Source: VGBV01 sp963813725 | GTDB taxonomy: Bacteria > Actinomycetota > Thermoleophilia > Solirubrobacterales > 70-9 | Direction of reading: 5' to 3' | DNA length: 64,000 bases | NCBI GenBank assembly: GCA_963813725.1 | Contig: CAWFAI010000010.1 | Coordinates: 113,669 to 177,668 of the forward strand | Part shown: piece after piece, positions 35,612 to 42,997 of the stretch | How the letters are laid out: the number at the start of each line of letters is the position of its first letter | Position numbering within the stretch: the first letter of the stretch is position 1 | The notes under the pieces: generated by a model | What the model was told of the DNA's origin: nothing | Databases searched by the model: none | What the model saw: the letters and a program-made list of their open reading frames with translations, nothing else | Position numbers and translations under genes: made by a program

Positions 35612-35680
35612 ATAGACCCCCAGCGCATCGTCGACCTGATCGCGCTGCAGATTTACCTCGAGAGCAAGGAAAAGGGCTAG
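35612..35680 (+). CDS. Possible very short ORF, IDPQRIVDLIALQIYLESKE-type
   Basis: A 23-residue reading frame (DPQRIVDLIALQIYLESKEKG plus start) directly after the permease gene. There is a GGGAGG site 8 bases before an ATA codon (35612-35614) that sits where a start should be; ATG or an error is possible. Its TAG stop shares CTAG with the stop of the convergent DCC gene, as in four larger gene pairs here, which supports it being a real gene end. Amphipathic helix; no family recognised. Confidence 0.3.
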   Translation: MDPQRIVDLIALQIYLESKEKG

Positions 35681-36096
35681 CCGAGCTCGGAGCGCCGGCG
35701 GGCGACCGCCGCGTCGGCGCGCCGACGGGCGCCGATGCTGACCGGCTTGCCGAGCAGCGCTGCGGTGGCCCGGCGACCCAGCGGTAGCCGCGGTCGGCGG
35801 CGCCGGGGAAGCGCTCGGCGAGGTCCGCCAGGCGCTCGCCCCGCGGCAGCATCCGCAGCAGCGGCGCGATCGCAGCCGCCGCCCGAGCGCAGCTCGCCGT
35901 CGGGCGTCGCCAGATGCCAGGAGGCGAGCCGCTCCTCCTCGGGCATCCCCGCCAGCAGCCTCTCGCCCTCGGGGCTCTGGATCGGCTCGGGGCGCACGCG
36001 CCCGCGCCTGTCCCACGCCAGCAGCTTCGCCAGCGCCCAGCGGCAGAAGCCGCAGTCCTCGTCGTAGAGCACGGTCGCCCGCTGCACCTCGGCCAT
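35677..36096 (-). CDS. DCC family thiol-disulfide oxidoreductase (DUF393; two frameshifts)
   Basis: About 139 residues when repaired. It opens AEVQRATVLYDEDCGFCRWA with the CGFC active-site pair in the DCC motif, then LLAWDRRGRVRPEPIQSPEG and WHLATPDGELRSGG. After a break near 35880 the frame gives RMLPRGERLADLAERFPGA and DRGYRWVAGP, and after a second near 35775 returns to the last part with LLGKPVSIGARRRADA. DUF393 proteins look like short thioredoxins with unknown partners. ATG at 36096 with TACCCT 10 bases upstream (36107-36112). Confidence 0.8.
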   Translation of the reverse strand: MAEVQRATVLYDEDCGFCRWALAKLLAWDRRGRVRPEPIQSPEGERLLAGMPEEERLASWHLATPDGELRSGGGCDRAAAADAAAGRAPGGPRRALPRRRRPRLPLGRRATAALLGKPVSIGARRRADAAVARRRSELG

Positions 36097-36106
36097 CGCG
36101 GGACCC

Positions 36107-36116
36107 AGGGTAGGCT
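36107..36116. promoter_or_regulatory. Overlapping divergent leaderless-type -10 elements
   Basis: AGGGTAGGCT holds TAGGCT (36111-36116) for the forward catalase-like gene, 8 bases before its ATG, and TACCCT on the reverse strand (36107-36112) for the DCC gene, 10 bases before its ATG. The two share two bases, as at 1767-1776. Confidence 0.4.
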
Positions 36117-36124
36117 GACGGGCG

Positions 36125-37043
36125 ATGACCCTGTGGGAGGAGATCGTCGACGCGCTCAACGCGATCAACGGCTCGCACCCCGGTTTCCGCGCGGTTCACG
36201 CCAAGGGCATCGTCTGCGAGGGCACCTTCACCGCCACCCCCGAGGCCGCGAAGCTCTCGCGCGCGGCCCACCTGCAGGGCGAGCCGGTGAAGACCACCGT
36301 CCGCTTCTCCAACGCCAGCGGCAACCCCAAGACCTCCGACGCCAACCCGCTCGCGGGCCGCGGCCTGGCGGTGAAGTTCCACCTGCCCGACGGCGACGCG
36401 ACCGACCAGGCGACTGTGCCGCTGCCCGTGTTCATGGTCCGCGACGCCGAGGACTTCCTCGCCTTCACGAAGGCGAGGATCCCCGACCCCGAGACCGGCC
36501 AGCCCGACCCCGACAAGGTGATGGCCTTCATCGGCGAGCACCCCGAGACCGCCAACGCGCTGCAGCTGGGCCTGCCCAAGATCGCGCCCACGACCAGCTT
36601 CGCGACCTCGGGCTACAACTCGCTGCACGCCTTCGGCCTGGTCGACGCCGAGGGCGAGGAGCACTGGGGCCGCTTCCACTGGCACCCGGCTGGAGGGCGA
36701 GCACTACCTCAGCGACTCAGAGCGAGAGGCCGCCGACCGCGACTACCTCCGGCACGAGATCCGCGAGCGGCTGGAGTCAGGCGGTACGGCCGAGTTCAGG
36801 CTCGACTTCGTGCTCGCCGCCGAGGGCGATTCGCTCACCGACCCGACCCAGGAGTGGAAGGGCGAGCACGAGGTGGTCACGCTCGGGACCCTGACGGTCA
36901 CCGGCGTGATCGAGGAGCCCGGCGACGGGCCGCTCGTCTTTGACCCCAACAACCTCACCGACGGCATCGTCCCCTCGGACGACAAGGTCCTCGCCGCCCG
37001 CTCGCCGGCCTACTCGGTCTCGATCGACCGCCGGATGGCGTAG
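36125..37043 (+). CDS. Catalase-family peroxidase (SrpA-like; one frameshift)
   Basis: About 305 residues when repaired, much shorter than a full catalase (480-750). The catalytic histidine is H25 in FRAVHAKGIVCEGTF, the distal asparagine in VRFSNASGNPKT, and the heme tyrosine ligand in ARSPAYSVSIDRRM, where R-x3-Y is the known heme-tyrosine element. The FDPNNLTDGIVPSDDKVL motif precedes it. Such minimal catalases use organic peroxides or hydrogen peroxide. Break near 36690 after FHWHPA. ATG at 36125 with TAGGCT 8 bases upstream. No signal peptide, so cytoplasmic. Confidence 0.86.
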
Positions 37044-37047
37044 GGGC

Positions 37048-37512
37048 TCAGAACTCGGCTCTCGGGTCGGCGAGCTCGATCCGGAAGATGGGGTGCTGCG
37101 GGGCGATGCGCTGGATGTCGGCGTCGGACGGGTCCTTCTCCACGTCGAAGAAGGCGCCCACCTCCCAGGCCCATTTGTCGAGGTAGGTCTTCAGGATCGG
37201 AAGCTTGTCGGGATCGGCGACCTCCTCGCCGTGGAAGCGCGTCGTCCGCCGGCCGTGGTGCAGCTCGCCCTCGCCGGCCACTCTCAGGTTGCGGACCCAC
37301 TGCGTGTTGCCGCGCGGGGCGACGAGATAGGTGACGCCGTCGAGCTCCAGCGGGTTGACGGGCACCGTGTGCGGCTCGCCGGACTTGCGGCCGCGGACGG
37401 TGAGCCGCCGGGACCCCGCGAGGCTGATCCCCAGCCGGCTGGCCAGCTCGACCATCCGGTTGAAGACGTTCTTGGTGAACCATCCCGGCCGCTTGTAGGT
37501 GGCCTCGGTCAT
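37048..37512 (-). CDS. F420-dependent (DDN/DUF385) nitroreductase-family protein
   Basis: 154 residues. The deazaflavin-dependent oxidoreductase fold is seen in LTVRGRKSGEPHTVPVNPLE, TYLVAPRGNTQWVRNLRVAG and GELHHGRRTTRFHGEEV. Enzymes of this group use coenzyme F420 to reduce nitro-compounds, quinones or other acceptors. It ends in an acidic segment (DVEKDPSDADIQRIAPQHP). Supports an F420-making actinobacterium. ATG at 37512 has TAGTCT 9 bases upstream. Confidence 0.88.
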   Translation of the reverse strand: MTEATYKRPGWFTKNVFNRMVELASRLGISLAGSRRLTVRGRKSGEPHTVPVNPLELDGVTYLVAPRGNTQWVRNLRVAGEGELHHGRRTTRFHGEEVADPDKLPILKTYLDKWAWEVGAFFDVEKDPSDADIQRIAPQHPIFRIELADPRAEF

Positions 37513-37521
37513 CCACCTCCC

Positions 37522-37542
37522 AGACTACCCCGGGTGTAGCGT
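37522..37542. promoter_or_regulatory. Divergent leaderless-type -10 pair
   Basis: TAGTCT on the reverse strand (37522-37527) serves the F420-family gene (9 bases), and TAGCGT (37537-37542) serves the forward MBL/rhodanese gene, 8 bases before its GTG at 37551. Confidence 0.35.
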
Positions 37543-37550
37543 CAGGAGCG

Positions 37551-38961
37551 GTGCTGTTTCGCCAGATCGTCAACGAGGACCTCGGCTGCGCGTCGTATCT
37601 GATCGGCGACCCCGATGAGGGCGTGGCCGCCGTGATCGACCCGCAGTGGGACGTCGAGCCCTACCTGCACCTGAGCCGGCTCCACGGGGTCCGCATCGAG
37701 CACATCCTCGAGACCCACAACCACGCCGACCACGTCAGCGGCCACGGGCGGCTCGCTCGCGCCACCGGCGCCACCATCCACGTCAGCGAGCTGGCGGGCG
37801 CGGAGTACCCGCACGAGGGCGTTCGGCGACGGCTGGAAGCTGGGGCTCGGCTCGGTCGAGATCGAGGCCGTGCACACGCCGGGCCACCGGCCGGAGCACA
37901 CCTCGTTCCTGCTGCGCGACGAGGGGCGCAGCGCCGAGCCCTGGGCGCTGATCTCCGGCGACTCGCTGTTCGTCGGCGACGTCGCCCGTCCCGACCTGGC
38001 GGTCGAGCCGCGCGAGGGAGCCGCGCAGATATACCGCTCGCTGCACCAGCGGCTGCTGGCCCTGGGCGACGAGGTCGAGGTGTGGCCCGGGCACCTGGGC
38101 GGATCGCTCTGCGGCAGCCAGGGGCTGGACCACAAGGCCTCCTCCACGATCGGGTTCGAGCGCGCCCACAACCGGGCCCTCGGCTTCGATGACGAGGATG
38201 AGTTCGTCGAGGACGCGGTCGCCTCGATCGGCAGCAGGCCGCCCAACGTCGAGCGCATCGTCGAGCTCAACCGCGGTCCGCTGCTGGAGCAGCTCGGCAA
38301 CCCCGCCCCGCTCAGCCCCCGCGCGGTCGAGGTCGCGATCGCCGACGGCGCCCTCCTGATCGACGCCCGCACCAACGAGCAGTTCGACGAGGCCCACGTC
38401 CCGGGCGCGCTCAGCGCCTCGGCATACGAGACCGGTTTCGCGACCAAGGTCGGCCGGGTGGTCCCCCCCGAACGCGAGCTGATCGTGGTCGCGGCCTCCG
38501 ACGGCTACGAGCTGGACGCCGCCGAGCAGCTCGCCTCGGTTGGACTGCCGGTGCGTGGCTACCTGCACGGCGGCATGACCGCGTGGCGCTCGGAGGGCCG
38601 GCCCGTGGCGCGAGTCGAGACGATCGACCCCGCCGGGCTGGCCCAGCGCCTGGGCGGGGGCGAGCCCTCGAACCCTGCAGGCGAGAGCATCGTCGTGCTC
38701 GACGTGCGCGACGACGACGAGTACGAGCGGGCCCACATCCCGGGCTCGGTCCACATCCCCTTCGGCGAGCTGCCCGAGCGCAGCGGCGAGCTGCCGCGCG
38801 ACCGCACGATCGCCGCGGTCTGCAGCGGCGGCAAGCGCAGCGGCCTGGCCGCGTCGCTGCTGCAGCGCGAGGGCTTCGAGCGGGTCCTGCATGTCGCCGA
38901 CGGCGGCGTCGGCACCTGGCAGCGCCAAGGCCACCCGGTCGAGGCCGGAAGCTCCGGCTAG
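37551..38961 (+). CDS. Persulfide-dioxygenase-like MBL protein with two rhodanese domains (one frameshift)
   Basis: About 470 residues when repaired. N-terminal MBL domain: ETHNHADHVSGHGRLARATG (THxHxDH iron site) with FRQIVNEDLGCASYLIGDPD before it; after a break near 37823, VHTPGHRPEHTSFLL, LISGDSLFVGDVARPDL and WPGHLGGSLCG. Two rhodanese domains follow. The first (DARTNEQFDEAHVPGALSAS) lacks the catalytic cysteine, having VVAASDGYE; the second (DVRDDDEYERAHIPGSVHIP) has it in AAVCSGGKRSG. Such proteins oxidise persulfides from hydrogen sulfide breakdown. GTG at 37551. Confidence 0.86.
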
Positions 38962-39017
38962 CCGGGGGCGGCTCGGGTTTGCGGCCTCCCCGGGCGGGGC
39001 ACTCACCAGTCGAGGCG

Positions 39018-39089
39018 GTGCTTTCAGCGATACTGGCGATCCTGCTGTGCCCGCTCGTCCTGCTGGACGTCAACCTACGGATCAAATAG
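39018..39089 (+). CDS. Possible 23-residue membrane peptide
   Basis: GTG at 39018 opens LSAILAILLCPLVLLDVNLR plus IK: a single hydrophobic helix with one cysteine. It lies immediately before another small membrane protein gene (19 bases). No ribosome-binding site is convincing. Function unknown; kept only because the segment is hydrophobic and on the same strand as the following gene. Confidence 0.25.
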   Translation: MLSAILAILLCPLVLLDVNLRIK

Positions 39090-39108
39090 CAAGGAAGGCT
39101 GGAGAACC

Positions 39109-39492
39109 ATGGAGATCATCCTGATCATCGTCGGAGTGCTGATCATCGCCTACCTGCTCTATCTGGGCAACCGCAGGCGTCAGGTGAAGGAAGCCGAGCG
39201 CCGCGAAGCGCTGGGTGCCCAGGCCGAGGGCCATCGTTCGATCGCGAGCGAGCACGACCGCAAGGCCAGTGAGCTGGCCGACAAGGCGGAGCGCGAGCGC
39301 GAGAGCGCCGACCTTCACCAAGAGCGCGCTGCCGAGGTCGACCCCGCCGTGGACGCGGACGACCGGGTCGATCGTGATGACGTCGACCGCGACCGGGTCG
39401 ATCGCGACGCGGTCGTGGATCGCGACGATTCAGTCGCCCGCGACGATTCAGTCGCCCGCGAGGACGTCGACACAGAGCGCGACAGGCGCTAG
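39109..39492 (+). CDS. Membrane-anchored protein with a repeated D/R/V tail
   Basis: 127 residues. One N-terminal helix (EIILIIVGVLIIAYLLYLG), a positively charged stop, and a coiled region (EAERREALGAQAEGHRSIAS, DRKASELADKAERERESADL). The tail is made of short tandem repeats of the DxVxRDDxV type, encoded by an 18-bp perfect tandem duplication at 39421-39438 and 39439-39456. It looks like a spacer or polyampholyte. The ATG is preceded by AAGGAAGG and GGAG. No family recognised. Confidence 0.65.
   Translation: MEIILIIVGVLIIAYLLYLGNRRRQVKEAERREALGAQAEGHRSIASEHDRKASELADKAERERESADLHQERAAEVDPAVDADDRVDRDDVDRDRVDRDAVVDRDDSVARDDSVAREDVDTERDRR
39421..39456 (+). repeat. Perfect tandem 18-bp duplication
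   Basis: Two identical 18-bp units, 39421-39438 and 39439-39456, encode the repeat RDDSVA inside the charged tail. An upstream pair GACCGGGTCGATCG at 39361-39374 and 39391-39404 shows the same in-frame repeat growth. Confidence 0.85.
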
Positions 39493-39544
39493 GCCGCAGC
39501 GACTGAACGACTCGGCCCCGGGGCCTCGCTCCGGCGGCTCGCTC

Positions 39545-39550
39545 TAGGCT
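39545..39550 (+). promoter_or_regulatory. Leaderless-type -10 (TAGGCT) before the M32 gene
   Basis: TAGGCT ends 6 bases before the GTG at 39557. Confidence 0.4.
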
Positions 39551-39556
39551 CAGGCC

Positions 39557-41080
39557 GTGAGCGCGATCGAGGACCTGCGGGCGCGACTGGGCGAGATCGG
39601 CGACCTCAGCCGCGCCGCCGCGCTGCTGGCCTGGGACGAGCGCACGATGATGCCTCCGGCCGGCGGCGAGGCGCGCTCCGAGCAGCTCGCGACGCTGGCC
39701 AAGGTCCGCCACGAGATGTTCTGCGAGGACGAGGTCGGGCGGCTGCTGGAGGCGGCGGGCAGCGAGGCCGGAGGCCCAGATGGGGGCGAGGATCCCGCGC
39801 CGGGCGGCGAATCCCGGCAGAGCATCGACGCCGACCTGGTCCGCGTCGTCAGCCGCGACTGGGAGAAGGCCCGCCGCGTCCCCTCCGAGCTGCGCGCCGA
39901 GCTGGCCCGCGCGGGGTCGGCGGGCGAGCAGGCGTGGGTCGAGGCGAAGGCCGCCTCGGACTACTCGCTGCTGCTCCCGCACCTGCAGCGCAACGTCGAG
40001 CTGACCCGGCGCTACGCCGACTGCTTCGACGGCTTCCCCGGGTTCAGCCACCCCTACGACCCGCTGCTGGACGAGTACGAGCCCGAGATGAGCACGGAGC
40101 GGATGCGCTCACTGCTGGGCGAGCTGCGCGAGGGACTGGTGCCGATCGTGGCGGACGCGGATGGCGGCGGCGAGGACCTGCTCCAGGGCGAGTTCCCCGA
40201 GAGCGCCCAGCGCGAGCTGATCGCCGAGATGGTCGGCGAGATGCCGTTTCCCGAGGGCGGCTGGCGCATCGACCCGACCGACCACCCGTTCGCGATCACG
40301 ATCGGGCGCGGCGACGTGCGCCTCACCACCCGCTACGACGCCGGCAACCTGGGGATGGCGCTGTTCAGCGCCATGCACGAGGCCGGACACGGCCTGTATG
40401 AGGCGAACCAGGACCCGGCGCTCGCCCGCACGCCGCTCGAGAAGCCCCGATCGCTGGGCCTGCACGAGTCCCAGAGCCGGCTGTGGGAGAACTGGGTCGC
40501 GCGCGGGCGCCCCTATCTCACGCACCTGCTGCCGAAGCTGCGGGAGCGCTTCCCCGACCAGCTGGATGGCGTCGACCTGAACGCGTTGGTGCGCTCGTCG
40601 AACCGCGTCGAGCGCTCGCTGATCCGCATCGAGGCCGACGAGGTGACCTACAACCTCCACATCCTGATCCGCTTCGAGCTCGAGCTGGAGATCTTCGACG
40701 GCGAGCTGGAGCTGGAGGACCTGCCCGAGGCCTGGAACGCGCGCTATCGCGACTATCTCGGCCTCGAGGTCCCCGACGACGCCCGCGGCGTGCTCCAGGA
40801 CGTGCACTGGTCGGGCGGGGCCTTCGGCTACTTCCCCACCTACAGCCTCGGCAACGTGATCGCCGGCCAGCTGTGGCGGGCGGCGGCCGCGGACATGCCC
40901 GACCTGGAGGAGCGGATCGCCGCCGGCGAGCTGGCCCCGCTGGGCGAGTGGCTGCGCGAACGCGTGCACCGCCACGGCCGCCGGCTCTCGCCGGCGCAGA
41001 TCATGGAGCGGGCGGGGTGCGGCGAGCTCTCAGTCCAGCCGCTGCTGGACCATCTGCAGGCCCGGGCCGGCGACGGCTAG
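39557..41080 (+). CDS. Carboxypeptidase M32 (Taq/Pfu type)
   Basis: 507 residues, intact. Metallo-carboxypeptidase of the M32 family, removing C-terminal residues. The zinc motif is H274-E-A-G-H278 in FSAMHEAGHGLYE, with the third ligand glutamate in LGLHESQSRLWENWVARGRP. The front part is helical (DLSRAAALLAWDERTMMPPA, the family start) and the back has EADEVTYNLHILIRFELELE and VHWSGGAFGYFPTYSLGNVI. Length is typical for the family. Probably cytoplasmic, no signal peptide. GTG at 39557 has TAGGCT 6 bases upstream. Confidence 0.95.
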   Translation: MSAIEDLRARLGEIGDLSRAAALLAWDERTMMPPAGGEARSEQLATLAKVRHEMFCEDEVGRLLEAAGSEAGGPDGGEDPAPGGESRQSIDADLVRVVSRDWEKARRVPSELRAELARAGSAGEQAWVEAKAASDYSLLLPHLQRNVELTRRYADCFDGFPGFSHPYDPLLDEYEPEMSTERMRSLLGELREGLVPIVADADGGGEDLLQGEFPESAQRELIAEMVGEMPFPEGGWRIDPTDHPFAITIGRGDVRLTTRYDAGNLGMALFSAMHEAGHGLYEANQDPALARTPLEKPRSLGLHESQSRLWENWVARGRPYLTHLLPKLRERFPDQLDGVDLNALVRSSNRVERSLIRIEADEVTYNLHILIRFELELEIFDGELELEDLPEAWNARYRDYLGLEVPDDARGVLQDVHWSGGAFGYFPTYSLGNVIAGQLWRAAAADMPDLEERIAAGELAPLGEWLRERVHRHGRRLSPAQIMERAGCGELSVQPLLDHLQARAGDG

Positions 41081-41215
41081 CTGCCGCACCGTCCCGTGGC
41101 CCCCGAACTCTTGCCCGCAGTTGGGGCACGAGTTGAGCTTGGCCTTGTGCGCCTGCACGCGGCAGCTCGGGCACTCGCGCCGGCTCCGTCCCCTGTTGAA
41201 CCTGATGCGTGGCAT
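41030..41215 (-). CDS. Small zinc-ribbon protein
   Basis: About 61 residues. It starts MPRIRFNRGRSRRECPSCRV and contains two CxxC knuckles, CPSC and CPNC, in CRVQAHKAKLNSCPNCGQEF. The basic N-terminus suggests nucleic-acid contact. It resembles small zinc ribbons but no specific family is clear; it is not ribosomal bL32 by its sequence. The last 51 bases overlap the 3' end of the M32 gene on the other strand. Start ATG at 41215 is the best candidate among upstream in-frame ATGs. Confidence 0.45.
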   Translation of the reverse strand: MPRIRFNRGRSRRECPSCRVQAHKAKLNSCPNCGQEFGGHGTVRQLAVAGPGLQMVQQRLD

Positions 41216-41306
41216 CCCCAAAGGTTCGGGGACCTGCGCAATTTGCGAATCCGTAGTTTCCCGCAAACCTGGATTCACCCAAAAACTAGTATTCGGCGGC
41301 CTGAGC

Positions 41307-41795
41307 ATGCCGACCGGTCCGAAAATCGAGCGTCACGCGACCGTCATCCGCATCGGCCTGGTCTACCTGGCCGCGATCATCGGACTGGTGGCGGTGATGA
41401 TCCTGATCTCGCCGCGCGGCTTCTACGACGACTTCCCCGTCGGGCCCTCGGCCTGGGTCTCGGTGCTGCCGCCGTATAACGAGCACCTGCTGCGCGACTT
41501 CGGCTCGGCCGGCCTGGGCCTGGCCGTGCTGGCGGGCCTCGCGGCGTGGTGGATGGACCGCCGCCTGGTCCAGGCCGCCGCGATCGCCCTCTTCGTCGGT
41601 GGCCTCCCCCACGCGATCTACCACGGCACCACTCTCGAGCACTACTCCACCGTTGACAACATCGTCAGCTTCGGCGGGCTGGTGCTCCAGTCCCTGCTGC
41701 CGCTGGCGATCCTCTACCTGGCGACGGGCTCGCGCCAGGATCCGGCGTCGGGCCCGGCACCGGCGCCCGCCGAACCGACCGCCGACGCCACCTAG
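41307..41795 (+). CDS. Integral membrane protein, four helices, unknown function
   Basis: 162 residues. Helices: IRIGLVYLAAIIGLVAVMIL, LLRDFGSAGLGLAVLAGLAA, LVQAAAIALFVGGLPHAIYH and IVSFGGLVLQSLLPLAILYL. Between the first and second lies the conserved-looking SPRGFYDDFPVGPSAWVSVL and the segment PYNEHLLRDFG. The pattern with a histidine in LPHAIYHGTTLEHYS near the third helix hints at a metal or heme contact. The tail is proline/alanine-rich. Family not named. Stop shared (CTAG) with the convergent gene. Confidence 0.72.
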   Translation: MPTGPKIERHATVIRIGLVYLAAIIGLVAVMILISPRGFYDDFPVGPSAWVSVLPPYNEHLLRDFGSAGLGLAVLAGLAAWWMDRRLVQAAAIALFVGGLPHAIYHGTTLEHYSTVDNIVSFGGLVLQSLLPLAILYLATGSRQDPASGPAPAPAEPTADAT

Positions 41796-42073
41796 CCGCC
41801 GGACTCCGGCAACGCCTCGCTCGCCGCGCGATCGAGCTTCAGCAGCACGCCGCGCTCGAAGATCTCCTCCACCTGCTCTCCCGCTACGAAGCGCGCGCCC
41901 TCGGTCAGCCCGGGGTCGAGGACGAAGCCGTCGAAGATGTCCTGCTCGGGTGCCCTGCGGACCTCGGCGACCTTGCCGAGCTCCTCGCCGTCGCGGGAGT
42001 AGACGGGTGCCCCGGGCTCCAGGGCCAGGTAGGAGCTGGGCTGCCCCAGGTCCGGTTTGTCCGTGCCGGGCAT
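41792..42073 (-). CDS. PRC-barrel-like small protein
   Basis: 93 residues. The core LALEPGAPVYSRDGEELGKV, AEVRRAPEQDIFDGFVLDPG, ARFVAGEQVEEIFERGVLLK has the beta-barrel pattern of the PRC-barrel/DUF2171 group, which binds metal or protein surfaces and is often near photosynthesis or ribosome-processing genes. Here it is a free single domain with no partner. ATG at 42073, TAGCCT 9 bases upstream. Shares CTAG with the convergent gene. Confidence 0.6.
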   Translation of the reverse strand: MPGTDKPDLGQPSSYLALEPGAPVYSRDGEELGKVAEVRRAPEQDIFDGFVLDPGLTEGARFVAGEQVEEIFERGVLLKLDRAASEALPESGG

Positions 42074-42129
42074 CGCGGCGCGAGGCTATCGGGCATCGCC
42101 TCCCGGTCGCGGCCTGAAAGGATCGCGGC

Positions 42130-42997
42130 GTGGACTTCGGGGTCTCCTACTTCCCCACCGACGAGTCGGTCGAGCCCGCCGAGCTGGCCCGGATGTGCGA
42201 GGAGCGCGGCTTCGAGTCGGTCTTCGTCACCGAGCACACCCACGTCCCGGTCAAGCGCGAGACCCCCCACCCCGCCTTCCCCGACGAGCTGCCGCGCGAG
42301 TACAAGCGCATCCACGACCCCTTCGTCAGCCTGGCGATGATGGCGGCGGCGACCGAGCGGATCCGCATCGGAACAGCGATCTGCCTGATCGTCGAGCGCG
42401 ACCCGATCACCACGGCCAAGGAGGTCGCCTCGATCGACCGCCTCAGCGGCGGGCGCTTCATCTTCGGCGTCGGGGCCGGCTGGCTGCTGGAGGAGATGCG
42501 AAACCACGGCACCGACCCCGCCAGGCGCTTCGGGCTGATGCGCGAGCGGGTAGAGGCGATGAAGGCGATGTGGACCGAGGAAGAGGCCTCCTACCACGGC
42601 GAGCAGGTCGACTTCGACCCGATCTGGTCGTTCCCCAAGCCGCTCCAGCAGCCCCACCCGCCCGTGCTGATCGGCGGCAACGGCGCCAAGGTGCTCGACC
42701 GCGTGCTCGCCTACGGCGACGGCTGGTTCCCCAACCGGATCGGCGCCGAGGAGCACAACATCCCCCGGATCGAGGAGCTCCAGCGCCGCGCCGCGGAGGC
42801 CGGCCGCGACCCGATCCCGGTCACGCTCCAGATCCCGCCCAGGGACCCCGACTCGCTGCGCCGCTACGAGCAGGCCGGCGTCACCCGCAGCGTCTTCATG
42901 CTGCGTGCCACCGACAGCGGCGTCGGCGGACTCCGTCGAGCGCAAGCTCGACGAGTGGGCCGGGCGGATCGCCGCCTACTCCACCGCCATCAGCTGA
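42130..42997 (+). CDS. LLM class F420-dependent oxidoreductase (one frameshift)
   Basis: About 289 residues when repaired. Luciferase-like TIM barrel of the F420 branch: DFGVSYFPTDESVEPAELAR, SVFVTEHTHVPVKRETPHPA, MAAATERIRIGTAICLIVER, KEVASIDRLSGGRFIFGVGA and PPVLIGGNGAKVLDRVLAYG, typical of the TIGR03619 group. It reduces or oxidises a substrate with F420. The break is near 42925, where the C-terminal DSVERKLDEWAGRIAAYSTA comes in another frame to 42997. GTG start at 42130. Substrate unknown. Confidence 0.88.
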
